A DNA stretch of 5,017 nucleotides from Verrucomicrobiota bacterium (GCA_003219095.1 QHPM01000352.1:1-5017); one strand, 5' to 3'. Counted from the stretch's first letter, positions 1 through 5,017 are shown. The notes: generated by a model not told the origin, from the letters alone. Translations and numbers: made by a program.

Positions 1-29
1 GGGATCCCTCAACTGCGCTCGGGGATGAC
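1..29 (-). repeat. Dispersed-repeat-like fragment at window edge
   Basis: On the minus strand this segment reads GTCATCCCCGAGCGCAG and then TTGAGGGATCCC. It resembles a short non-coding repeat (GTCATCCC-GAGCGCAGTCGAGG-type) that I recall as frequent in environmental bacterial genomes; this rests on memory and not on a search. It lies just downstream of the OmpA-like gene and runs to the window edge, so its full extent is unknown. The ends ATCCC and GGGAT could pair into a weak 5-bp stem. I see no T-tract, so I do not call it a terminator. Confidence 0.4.
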
Positions 30-48
30 GGTCAGCGATTGCTAACGA

Positions 49-1113
49 CTATTCGCCGCTCGTGTGAACGACGATCACCACTCTCCGATTTGGCTGCTGT
101 CGCTGAATCTCGGCCTGCTCCATCGCGGGATCCATCACCGGCCGTGGCGGCACCAAAAACTTCGTCGCGCCGTAACCGCGCGCTTGCACTTGTTCCGAAT
201 TAATCCCCATCGCGCCCACCAAATAATTCTTCACGCTATCCGCGCGGCGCTGACTCAGATCGAGATTGTATTCGTAGCTGCCAAACGCGTCCGTATAACC
301 CTCGATCGAAAATGTCGCCCTCGGATTGCGTCGAATCAGCGTACCAAGCTTTTGCAATTGCTCGACCGAACTCGTCTGTAACTCCGCGCTGTCGTATTGA
401 AAGAGCTGGTCATCGGGCATTCGGATTGCCGTCCCGGATCCGAGGGGACCTTTTTGGGCCAGCAACGAATCGAGATCACTGAAGCCAGCCACACGATTTT
501 TGTTCGGTCCGGCGCTGTCAGCCTGGATTTTACTGGTGAACGTATTCGGCCGTTTAATGTTTGTGCTCGTCGCCAGTTCGGTTCCGCTCAAGGCCGGTTG
601 CGGACGACCCGAGACAGCGGAGTCGTTTATTAACGATTGTTCGTGGGTCGCGTTCGGATTTTTCGAAAGCGTTTGCGCGGTACTTCGCTCGATCTCGTTT
701 AACATTGACGTCGCAGGCGCGGGGTCGACTCTGGGCTTGTCCGGCAAAACATCTTGCGTGTCATCCGGCATCGCCGTCGTCGCCTGCACTTCTTGCAACA
801 GTGAATCGAAAGATTTTTTCTCATCCGGCAGTTGTACGTTGGTTTTGTCCGGCTCCGGCTTCGCCGCCGGATTAGTCTGGTCCACGCTCGCCTTATCCAG
901 CGCTGCCTGGGTATCAATCGGCTTCACTTTGAAGACAGGCGGCTCGCTTCTTGGAGCCAGAGCCAGGTCCGCCGGCGCGAAACGCGTCTGATAAAGGTAA
1001 AGGCAGAGCAGAAGATGGAGCGCGAGCGACAATACCAGTCCCAAGAAGAGCCAGTTTCGCTGGCCGGTCGCGTTCAACAAGGCGTCGTTGTAATCAGAAT
1101 CCGGAAGCGCCAT
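49..1113 (-). CDS. OmpA-family protein with N-terminal membrane anchor
   Basis: This predicts a 354-residue envelope protein, probably tethered in the inner membrane and binding peptidoglycan in the periplasm. After a short polar N-terminus, residues about 21-41 form one hydrophobic segment (WLFLGLVLSLALHLLLCLYLY) with no lipobox or clear cleavage site. Residues about 45-225 are a low-complexity, Pro/Asp/Ser/Thr/Lys-rich linker. Residues about 235-350 are an OmpA C-terminal domain: FQYDSAEL, then GYTDAFGSYEYNLDLSQRRA, then ARGYGA and the terminal NRRVVIVV. D275 and R290 align with E. coli OmpA D271 and R286, which contact diaminopimelate in peptidoglycan. There is no beta-barrel, so this is not a classical OmpA porin. 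The TM-plus-linker layout also recalls TonB, but the C-domain is OmpA. The start at M (1113) was chosen because it is just ahead of the membrane segment; upstream in-frame codons overlap panB and look non-coding. No Shine-Dalgarno is seen. It follows panB by 35 bases and is last in the visible cluster. Confidence 0.85.
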   Translation of the reverse strand: MALPDSDYNDALLNATGQRNWLFLGLVLSLALHLLLCLYLYQTRFAPADLALAPRSEPPVFKVKPIDTQAALDKASVDQTNPAAKPEPDKTNVQLPDEKKSFDSLLQEVQATTAMPDDTQDVLPDKPRVDPAPATSMLNEIERSTAQTLSKNPNATHEQSLINDSAVSGRPQPALSGTELATSTNIKRPNTFTSKIQADSAGPNKNRVAGFSDLDSLLAQKGPLGSGTAIRMPDDQLFQYDSAELQTSSVEQLQKLGTLIRRNPRATFSIEGYTDAFGSYEYNLDLSQRRADSVKNYLVGAMGINSEQVQARGYGATKFLVPPRPVMDPAMEQAEIQRQQPNRRVVIVVHTSGE

Positions 1114-1123
1114 TTCGGGATAA

Positions 1124-1152
1124 ACAAACCGGCAACGCCCGGGCCTTGTCAA
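1124..1152 (-). promoter_or_regulatory. Possible promoter for the OmpA-like gene (weak)
   Basis: A perfect sigma70-type -35 box, TTGACA (1152-1147), overlaps the panB stop codon. A 17-base spacer later the sequence is GTTTGT (1129-1124), a poor -10 box. Initiation about 7 bases on would leave only a few bases before the ATG at 1113, a near-leaderless message, which would fit the absence of a Shine-Dalgarno sequence. The -35 match may be coincidental in this short gap. Confidence 0.22.
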
Positions 1153-1914
1153 CCGCCTCGGGTGCGGGCAACAAATGCCCGCACCGCCTTCCGGATCTGC
1201 TCGGCCACGTTCGCCTCCGGCGCGACAAATTTCGGCGTGAACCACGGAAACAGCCCAATCAAATCGTGCGTCACCAGAATTTGCCCATCGCAGTCTTTCC
1301 CTGACCCGATTCCGATGGTTGGAATTTGGATTGCCTGCGAAATCATCTTTGCCGTTTCCGGGGCGACAATTTCCAGCACAACCGAAAATGCTCCGGCTGT
1401 CTCGACTGCGCGCGCATCCTGCAAGAGCGCTTCCGCTTGCTCATGCGTGCGACCCTTCACTTTGTAGCCGCCCTCCTCGCGCACGCTCTGCGGCAGCATC
1501 CCAATGTGCCCCATGAATGGCATCCCGGCCGATACGATCGCCTCAATTTGTGGAACGTGATTTACGCCACCCTCGAGTGTAGGTGTGGATCGGCATGTCC
1601 GCGACAATCAGAGCACGTTTCACCCCGCGAGCGACAGCGCGAGTGTGGTGCAACATCTCGTCCAGAGTCACCTGGGTCGTGTCTTCGTAGCCTAACACAA
1701 CCATCCCAAGCGAATCGCCGACCAGGATAATGTCGACGCCGCTTTCGTCGAGCAGACGCGCGGTTGGATAATCGTAGGCAGTCAGCGCGGTGATAAATTG
1801 TCCGCGCCGCTTCATCTCGCGAAATTTTTCTGTCGCGTTCACTTTACGAATCGTTGGAGAGTCGAGCTCGTGCGAGACAGGTTCGATGTCGCTGGATCTC
1901 CGCCCCCATTTCAA
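1149..1914 (-). pseudogene. panB: panB, ketopantoate hydroxymethyltransferase, frameshifted by an internal deletion
   Basis: PanB transfers a hydroxymethyl group from 5,10-methylene-tetrahydrofolate to 2-oxoisovalerate to make ketopantoate, the first committed step of pantothenate/CoA synthesis. The first frame (1914 to about 1579) carries [26 protein letters not shown] (D67, equivalent to E. coli metal ligand D45) and LIVADMP (D106, equivalent to D84), and ends at HTY. The family resumes in another frame from about 1577 with LEGG (the E114-type residue), GMPFMGHIGMLPQSV, GGYKVKGR, VVLEIVAPE (catalytic Glu) and IGIGSGKDCDGQILV, and stops at 1149. Compared with E. coli PanB about 22 residues are missing between the Tyr and LEGG, including the active-site Lys equivalent to K112. 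Exactly one extra base remains at the join (1578), so about 65 bases are missing. Without that segment the first frame runs into a stop at 1543. The start is TTG (1914), one base after the folK stop, with no Shine-Dalgarno; a GTG at 1842 is an alternative, but homology-like sequence begins before it. The tail is also shorter than usual. It is either a genuine pseudogene or an assembly error. Confidence 0.88.
1161..1185. repeat. Perfect 10-bp inverted repeat at the panB 3' end
   Basis: The arms GGTGCGGGCA (1161-1170) and TGCCCGCACC (1176-1185) are perfect reverse complements around a 5-base loop ACAAA. The hairpin covers the last codons of panB, ending 10 bases before the stop. No T-run follows on either strand, so it is not a typical intrinsic terminator; it could stabilise or process the mRNA 3' end. 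Confidence 0.7.
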
Positions 1915-1915
1915 A

Positions 1916-2416
1916 TTACCATGTGTCAGTCAGGCGCATTATTTTAGCCGGGTCGCGTAACTGCGCGAGTAACTCGCCTACATTTTTTGTTTGCCCGGGC
2001 AAACGTAAATCCGGCGCGATATCGCACAGTGGTTGCAGAACAAATTTCCGCTCCGTCATTCGCGGATGCGGCAATTGCAAAGGTGCACCGTCGCGACGTT
2101 CACTGCCGAAATACAACAAATCGAGATCAATCGCGCGCGAGACATTACGCTCATGGTTGCGGTCTCTTCCGAGGACCTGCTCAATTTTTTGCAGCGCTTC
2201 AAGAAGCGCCTCGGCCGATTTCTCGAACCCAACTTCAATAACCGCGTTGTAAAAATTTTGCGCACCCGGTTCGCAATCGACCGGCGAGGTTTCATATACC
2301 GCCGATTGCACCTTCGGCCCCGTGATGCCACCGAGCGCCCGAATTCGATCGCGCGCGCTCTGTAAATTCGCGAGGCGATCACCAAGATTAGATCCAAGCG
2401 CAATTGCCGCTCTCAT
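1916..2416 (-). CDS. folK: 2-amino-4-hydroxy-6-hydroxymethyldihydropteridine pyrophosphokinase (HPPK)
   Basis: FolK transfers pyrophosphate from ATP to 6-hydroxymethyl-7,8-dihydropterin, the step before dihydropteroate synthase in folate synthesis; it acts in the cytoplasm. At 166 residues it has the usual single-domain HPPK size. Motifs appear in the family order: [11 protein letters not shown] (5-14), YETSP (41-45), FYNAV (55-59), IEQVLGRDR (78-86), [12 protein letters not shown] (93-104; D97 and D99 are the Mg-binding Asp pair) and [16 protein letters not shown] (115-130), followed by IAPDL. The ATG is preceded by AGGGGA (2429-2424) at 7-base spacing, the only convincing Shine-Dalgarno in the window. 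The stop TAA is one base from the panB TTG, implying tight coupling. No folP, folB or folE is nearby. PanB needs a folate cofactor, which may be why the two are adjacent. The reading frame looks intact throughout. Confidence 0.95.
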   Translation of the reverse strand: MRAAIALGSNLGDRLANLQSARDRIRALGGITGPKVQSAVYETSPVDCEPGAQNFYNAVIEVGFEKSAEALLEALQKIEQVLGRDRNHERNVSRAIDLDLLYFGSERRDGAPLQLPHPRMTERKFVLQPLCDIAPDLRLPGQTKNVGELLAQLRDPAKIMRLTDTW

Positions 2417-2423
2417 GCTGAGA

Positions 2424-2429
2424 TCCCCT
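2424..2429 (-). promoter_or_regulatory. Shine-Dalgarno of folK
   Basis: AGGGGA stands 7 bases before the folK ATG. The other five genes show no comparable purine tract at this spacing (dapF could not be judged, as its start is outside the window). The site touches the edge of the adjoining REP-like element, which begins at 2429. Confidence 0.6.
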
Positions 2430-2488
2430 GTAGAGGCAGGCGTGCCGCCTGCAAATCAAAAAAAGCAGCCGACACGGCTGCCGCTACA
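2429..2488. repeat. REPIN-like inverted pair (elements A and B)
   Basis: Element A (plus strand, 2429-2452) and element B (minus strand, 2488-2465) are each 24 bases and match at 20 of 24 positions. Each begins TGTAG(A/C)G, then a 7-bp hairpin with a 3-base loop: GCAGGCG-TGC-CGCCTGC in A and GCAGCCG-TGT-CGGCTGC in B. The G-C pair in A is swapped to C-G in B (element positions 12 and 20), so the stem is conserved by a compensatory change. They face each other across 12 bases. A GTAG head plus hairpin, in inverted pairs, is the architecture of REP elements mobilised by RAYT (IS200/IS605-like) transposases. No RAYT gene is in the window. Confidence 0.75.
2458..2481 (-). terminator. Terminator-like hairpin plus T7 between dapB and folK
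   Basis: In the direction of transcription, element B gives stem GCAGCCG, loop TGT, stem CGGCTGC, followed directly by seven T (2464-2458). That is intrinsic-terminator geometry: a 7-bp GC-rich stem and a U-tract. It lies 86 bases past the dapB stop and 41 before the folK ATG, and could end or attenuate the dapFAB transcript. A competing 5-bp hairpin CCGCT-AC-AGCGG (2481-2492, plus-strand reading) shares one base with it. Termination is inferred from form only. Confidence 0.45.
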
Positions 2489-2506
2489 GCGGAGAGTCTT
2501 TTTTCC

Positions 2507-2571
2507 TGTGGTGGTACGCGTGTCGCGTGCAATCGGTTCGGGTTTGGTGCGGCCGCACGGCTATCACTACA
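2507..2571. repeat. Degenerate second REP-like pair (elements C and D)
   Basis: Element C (plus strand, 2507-2530) aligns without gaps to element B: 17 of 24 match, including TGT at the head and the TGT loop. It keeps a 7-bp stem, GTACGCG/CGCGTGC, with one G-T wobble; two of its changes are compensatory (element positions 11/21 and 12/20). Element D (minus strand, 2571-2549) starts TGTAG, matches B at 13 of its first 16 bases and then CGGCCGC with one base deleted; its outer stem is degraded. C and D face each other across 18 bases, repeating the A-B arrangement. D overlaps the dapB stop codon. C is convincing, D less so. Confidence 0.5.
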
Positions 2572-3289
2572 GACCCAGCACATCGCGCATGTCATAAAGC
2601 CCGGGCGATTTTCCGACTATCCATCGCGCCGCGCGTAAGGCACCGCGCGCGAATGTTTCGCGGCTGCTCGCGCGATGGGTCAGCTCGACGCGCTCACCCT
2701 GTCCGGCAAAAATCACAGTATGATCCCCCACCACGTCGCCGCCGCGAACAGAATGGATTCCAATCTCCGATTTCTCGCGCTCGCCTGATATTCCTTCGCG
2801 GCCGTGGCGTAAATTTTTCGCCTGACGCGCGCGCTGCAAAATTCCAGCCAACGTTTTTGCCGTCCCGCTCGGTGCATCTTTCTTCATTCGATGATGCACT
2901 TCCACAATCTCCAGATCGAAATCGTCTCCGAGAATTTTCGCGGCTCGCTCCGTCAGGGCGAAGAGCGCATTCACCCCGACACTGAAGTTTAAAGCCAGGA
3001 CCACCGCAATTTTTTTGGCAGCCGCGGTAATTTCATCGCGCTGTTTCGTCGAATGACCGGTCGTTCCGATCACCAGCGGCATCTTCGATTTTATCGCGGC
3101 GTCGCAAATCGAACCACTTGCAGCCGGCTGACTGAAATCAATCAGCACGTCCGCGCCAGCCAGCGCGATCTCATCGCCGAGATCAATTCTGGCGACAATG
3201 TCGACGCTTTCAGTTTCGGCGATATCAATGATCGCCCGGCCCATTCGGCCGGCCGCACCGATCAATGCTGCGCGAATTTTCTCACGCAT
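2567..3289 (-). CDS. dapB: 4-hydroxy-tetrahydrodipicolinate reductase
   Basis: DapB reduces hydroxy-tetrahydrodipicolinate (the DapA product) with NAD(P)H to tetrahydrodipicolinate in the lysine/meso-DAP pathway. The protein is 240 residues. The Rossmann motif GAAGRMG is at 11-17, ADVLIDFSQP at 46-55, VIGTTGHS at 73-80 and NFSVGVN at 101-107. The substrate-binding signature VHHRMKKDAPSGTA is at 131-144, where H132, H133 and K136 match E. coli H159, H160 and K163. RGGDVVGDHTV and THRASSRETFARGALRAARW close the C-domain. It is shorter than the E. coli enzyme (273), mainly because the segment between the N-terminal strands (30-46) is compact. The start at ATG 3289 was chosen because the GAAGRMG motif then falls at the usual distance; the in-frame extension up to 3370 is translated repeat sequence. 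No Shine-Dalgarno is visible. The stop TAG lies inside a TGTAG repeat head. It is downstream of dapA by about 100 bases. Confidence 0.95.
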   Translation of the reverse strand: MREKIRAALIGAAGRMGRAIIDIAETESVDIVARIDLGDEIALAGADVLIDFSQPAASGSICDAAIKSKMPLVIGTTGHSTKQRDEITAAAKKIAVVLALNFSVGVNALFALTERAAKILGDDFDLEIVEVHHRMKKDAPSGTAKTLAGILQRARQAKNLRHGREGISGEREKSEIGIHSVRGGDVVGDHTVIFAGQGERVELTHRASSRETFARGALRAARWIVGKSPGLYDMRDVLGL

Positions 3290-3299
3290 ATTTGGAGAA

Positions 3300-3364
3300 C
3301 AAGGAAGGGCGGTCTCCAGACCGCCCATTTGTTTCGTCGGCGGTTTGGAAATCGCCGCTCCTTG
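3300..3364. repeat. Second-family REPIN-like inverted pair (elements E and F)
   Basis: Element E (plus strand, 3300-3325) and element F (minus strand, 3364-3339) are 26 bases each and match at 21 of 26 positions. Both begin CAAGGA(A/G), followed by an 8-bp hairpin with a two-base CC loop: GGCGGTCT-CC-AGACCGCC in E and GGCGATTT-CC-AAACCGCC in F. One stem pair changes from C-G to T-A (element positions 15 and 20), a compensatory change; F also has one A-C mismatch, which is a G-T wobble on the other strand. E gains a ninth outer pair (3307-3326). They face each other across 13 bases, much like A and B. F has a GGAG head, which is one of the tetranucleotides described for RAYT-associated REPs. 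The pair fills the dapA-dapB gap; no T-tract follows, so I do not call it a terminator. Confidence 0.7.
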
Positions 3365-3391
3365 CTGCATCTCCTACTACATCAGCCACGT

Positions 3392-4189
3392 TCAAATTCC
3401 TCCAATTGTCCCGCGCCACGACAACGCCGTTTTTATCGGCACCGGATTCGGCTCGATAAACAAGTCTTTGAACAACCAGTAGAGTTTGCGGTGCAATCGT
3501 TCTGCCCGCTTACCGTCGCCGTTGCTAAATGCGCTGACCAGTTCGCACATTTCGCGCGGCAATAAATTCGACGCGACACTCACCACTCCGACCGCACCGG
3601 CAGCCAGAAAGGGAAGAGTTAATCCATCATCGCCGCTCAAAATCGTAAATGCCTCCGGCAAACGCGCGCGCAATTCACTAACGCGATCAACATTTCCCCC
3701 AGCTTCCTTGATTGATACCACATTCGGGCAATCGCCCTGAATTCGCGCCACCGTTTCCGCGACGATATCAACACCACAGCGTCCCGGAATATTATAGAGC
3801 ATCAGACGGAGCGGGGTGGATTTCGCAATCGTGGAAAAGTGACGAAACAATCCTTCCTGACTCGGCTTGTTATAGTAGGGCGCAACCAAGAGTGCACCAT
3901 CAACGCCGAGCCTTTCTGCCTGTTCGGTAGCCGCAACTGCTTCGCGTGTGGAATAGGAGCCGGTACCGGCAAGAACTAGGCAACGTCTGTTCGCAGTTTG
4001 AATGGCGAACTGAATCACCTCTTTGCGTTCGTCGTGGGTGAGCGTGGGCGATTCGCCTGTAGTACCAACCGCAATAATTCCATCGATGCCAGCCGCGATC
4101 TGCGATTCGATTAGATTCTGCAGCGCGGTGAAATCAATCTCGCCTTCGCGAAAGGGCGTGACCAGAGCGGTGAAAGTGCCGCGAAACAT
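3392..4189 (-). CDS. dapA: 4-hydroxy-tetrahydrodipicolinate synthase, probably C-terminally truncated
   Basis: DapA condenses pyruvate and aspartate semialdehyde, the first committed step to lysine and meso-DAP. It is a cytoplasmic TIM barrel working through a Lys Schiff base. Of 265 residues, GTTGESPTL is at 42-50 (T43, T44), LVAPYYNKPSQEG at 101-113 (Y106), YNIPGR at 132-137 (Y132 and R137), SIKEAGGN at 159-166 (K161, the Schiff-base lysine), SGDD at 185-188 and GVVSVASNLLP at 201-211. The barrel and active site are complete. After EPNPVPIKTALSWRG the usual tail (about 30 residues with an RLPL-like segment) is missing: the frame adds only TIGGI and stops. The next frame, entered with one extra base near 3409, reads QLEEFERG then a stop at 3382, which looks like a genuine DapA-type final helix. 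I infer an internal loss of very roughly 20-24 codons, out of phase. The ATG at 4189 is well supported; no Shine-Dalgarno is visible. Confidence 0.92.
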   Translation of the reverse strand: MFRGTFTALVTPFREGEIDFTALQNLIESQIAAGIDGIIAVGTTGESPTLTHDERKEVIQFAIQTANRRCLVLAGTGSYSTREAVAATEQAERLGVDGALLVAPYYNKPSQEGLFRHFSTIAKSTPLRLMLYNIPGRCGVDIVAETVARIQGDCPNVVSIKEAGGNVDRVSELRARLPEAFTILSGDDGLTLPFLAAGAVGVVSVASNLLPREMCELVSAFSNGDGKRAERLHRKLYWLFKDLFIEPNPVPIKTALSWRGTIGGI

Positions 4190-4199
4190 ACAGAATCTA

Positions 4200-4267
4200 T
4201 GGAGTAATGGAGCAGTGGAGTGATGAAATCATGTTGCGCGGAACGAATTCAATACTCCAGCACTCCA
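4200..4267. repeat. Inverted arrays of an 8-base TGGAG motif
   Basis: On the plus strand TGGAGTAA, TGGAGCAG and TGGAGTGA follow one another without gaps (4200-4223). On the minus strand TGGAGTGC and TGGAGTAT do the same (4267-4252). The two arrays face each other across 28 bases and fill the gap between dapF and dapA. Plus 4206-4223 matches the reverse complement of 4252-4269 at about 13 of 18 positions, so a bulged stem is possible in the transcript. The arrays have an exact 8-base period and no protein-coding reading. I do not know their function. Confidence 0.6.
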
Positions 4268-4270
4268 TTC

Positions 4271-5017
4271 TTAGATTTCAATCGTGCCCTCGAAGACAAA
4301 CTCGGCCGGTCCGGTGAGGGTGACATCGCTGAATCGCTCTCCGTCGCGCCGAAAACCAACACTTAATTCGCTCCCGCCACGCACCAGCACGCCAATAGGC
4401 CCATCGATCTTTTCCGTGGCCGCAAAAATGAGCGCGCTCGCCACCACGCCAGTTCCACAGGCCAAGGTTTCGCCCTCAACTCCACGCTCATAAGTGCGGA
4501 TTGCGATTTTGTTTCCGCCGCGCCGCTCCAGAAAGTTTACGTTGGCGCCTTTAGGCGAAAACATTTCGTGTCGCCGGACAGCAGCACCCTCGTGCAGCAG
4601 CTCAATCTCTTCGATATTCGCGACTGGAATAACAACATGCGGAACTCCGGTGTTAACGAAGTGAATGTTTTTGTTTTCGCAGCCGACCGCCAGCGTCACA
4701 TTTAGCCGCAAATCGGTCGGCTCGCTCATATGCAAAGTCACGATCTCGCCATGAAGTTGTGCAGCAATGACCCCAGCGAGCGTCTCAAACGAAACCTTTT
4801 CGCCCGCATTAGCGACCTTTTCTACGAAACGGGCAAAACAACGCGCGCCATTGCCGCACATTTCCGCTTCGCCGCCGTCGCTGTTGTAGTAGCGCATCCG
4901 GAAATCGGCGCGGTTGGTCGCGGGTTCGACCAACAAAATCCCATCCGCCCCTACCCCGCGATGACGATCGCAAATTCTCGCGATTTGCTGCGCGCTCAAA
5001 TGCACTTCGCCAGCACG
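4271..5017 (-). CDS. dapF: Diaminopimelate epimerase, N-terminus outside window
   Basis: DapF interconverts LL- and meso-diaminopimelate by a cofactor-free two-cysteine mechanism; meso-DAP goes to peptidoglycan and lysine. The visible 248 codons start RAGEVHLSAQQIARICDRHRGVGADGI, so roughly the first 25-30 residues, including the GNDF-type motif, lie beyond 5017. Both catalytic cysteines are present: in MCGNGARCF (Cys at about 4858-4856) and ACGTGVVAS (Cys at about 4459-4457), equivalent to E. coli C73 and C217. Other family landmarks are FRMRYYNSDGGEAE, VNTGVPHVV, RRHEMFSPKGANVNF and RTYERGVEGETLACGTG. An in-frame GTG at 5005 is not the true start, because homologous sequence continues upstream of it. 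The gene ends in TAA at 4273-4271, 81 bases before dapA. The visible part is intact. Confidence 0.95.
   Translation of the reverse strand, partial: RAGEVHLSAQQIARICDRHRGVGADGILLVEPATNRADFRMRYYNSDGGEAEMCGNGARCFARFVEKVANAGEKVSFETLAGVIAAQLHGEIVTLHMSEPTDLRLNVTLAVGCENKNIHFVNTGVPHVVIPVANIEEIELLHEGAAVRRHEMFSPKGANVNFLERRGGNKIAIRTYERGVEGETLACGTGVVASALIFAATEKIDGPIGVLVRGGSELSVGFRRDGERFSDVTLTGPAEFVFEGTIEI

Noticed and set aside
500..991. Plus-strand 163-codon reading frame opposite the OmpA-like gene
   Set aside because: It is a shadow of the low-complexity linker on the other strand; no recognisable domain or start signal.
1114..1245. Upstream in-frame extension of the OmpA-like gene to 1245
   Set aside because: It overlaps the conserved end of panB in another frame, is rich in Arg/Gly/Cys/Pro with no family likeness, and would place 44 extra residues before the membrane anchor.
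832..1467. Plus-strand 211-codon reading frame
   Set aside because: It runs opposite the OmpA-like gene and panB, is Arg/Ser-rich with no family features, and is expected from GC-rich antisense sequence.
2549..2560. GTGCGGCCGCAC palindrome as an operator site
   Set aside because: The perfect 12-base palindrome is better explained as part of element D, and no regulator is nearby.
2429..2571. CRISPR-like array
   Set aside because: The repeats alternate in orientation, diverge from each other and have 12-18 base spacers with no cas genes.
3300..3326. Element E hairpin as an intrinsic terminator of dapA
   Set aside because: The sequence after the stem in the transcription direction is TTCCTTGTTCTCC, not a continuous T-tract, and E is matched by an inverted partner, which points to a repeat element.
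3290..3370. Upstream extension of dapB to 3370
   Set aside because: The extra 27 residues are translated E/F repeat; the Rossmann motif is at its normal distance from the ATG at 3289.
3053..3565. Plus-strand 170-codon reading frame
   Set aside because: It crosses the antisense of dapB, the repeat pair and dapA; no coherent protein family.

Overview
The window is one densely packed block of six genes, all on the minus strand. Read in the direction of transcription (right to left) the order is dapF (its first codons lie beyond position 5017), dapA, dapB, folK, panB, and a membrane-anchored OmpA-domain protein. No gene is supported on the plus strand, and I see no rRNA, tRNA, CRISPR array or transposase gene. 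The GC-rich coding sequence, the gene combination and the kinds of dispersed palindromes between genes suggest an environmental bacterium, most likely a soil-type Verrucomicrobium (Chthoniobacterales-like). That assignment is an inference from memory, not a search result.

Layout: positions 1-48 hold a fragment resembling a dispersed repeat. The OmpA-like gene is at 49-1113. A broken panB is at 1149-1914, and folK is at 1916-2416. The gap at 2417-2566 is filled by a cluster of palindromic REP-like elements, one of which also forms a terminator-like hairpin. dapB is at 2567-3289. The gap at 3290-3391 carries an inverted pair of a second REP-like family. dapA is at 3392-4189. The gap at 4190-4270 carries inverted arrays of an 8-base TGGAG motif. 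Partial dapF runs from 4271 to the right edge.

Function: DapA, DapB and DapF are steps of the diaminopimelate/lysine pathway that supplies meso-DAP for peptidoglycan. The OmpA C-terminal domain at the end of the block has the residues that bind DAP in peptidoglycan, so both ends of the cluster concern the cell wall. FolK (folate) and PanB (pantothenate) are cofactor-synthesis enzymes between them.

Two things stand out. First, panB has lost an internal segment of about 65 bases, which shifts the frame. The dapA tail looks truncated by a similar out-of-phase loss. These are either true gene decay or a recurring assembly error. Second, each of the three gaps of 80-150 bp contains a different inverted repeat pair. 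In two gaps the elements have the REP/REPIN architecture (GTAG- or GGAG-like head plus hairpin, head-to-head pairs 12-13 bases apart), and base changes in their stems are compensatory. No wholly new protein system is visible.
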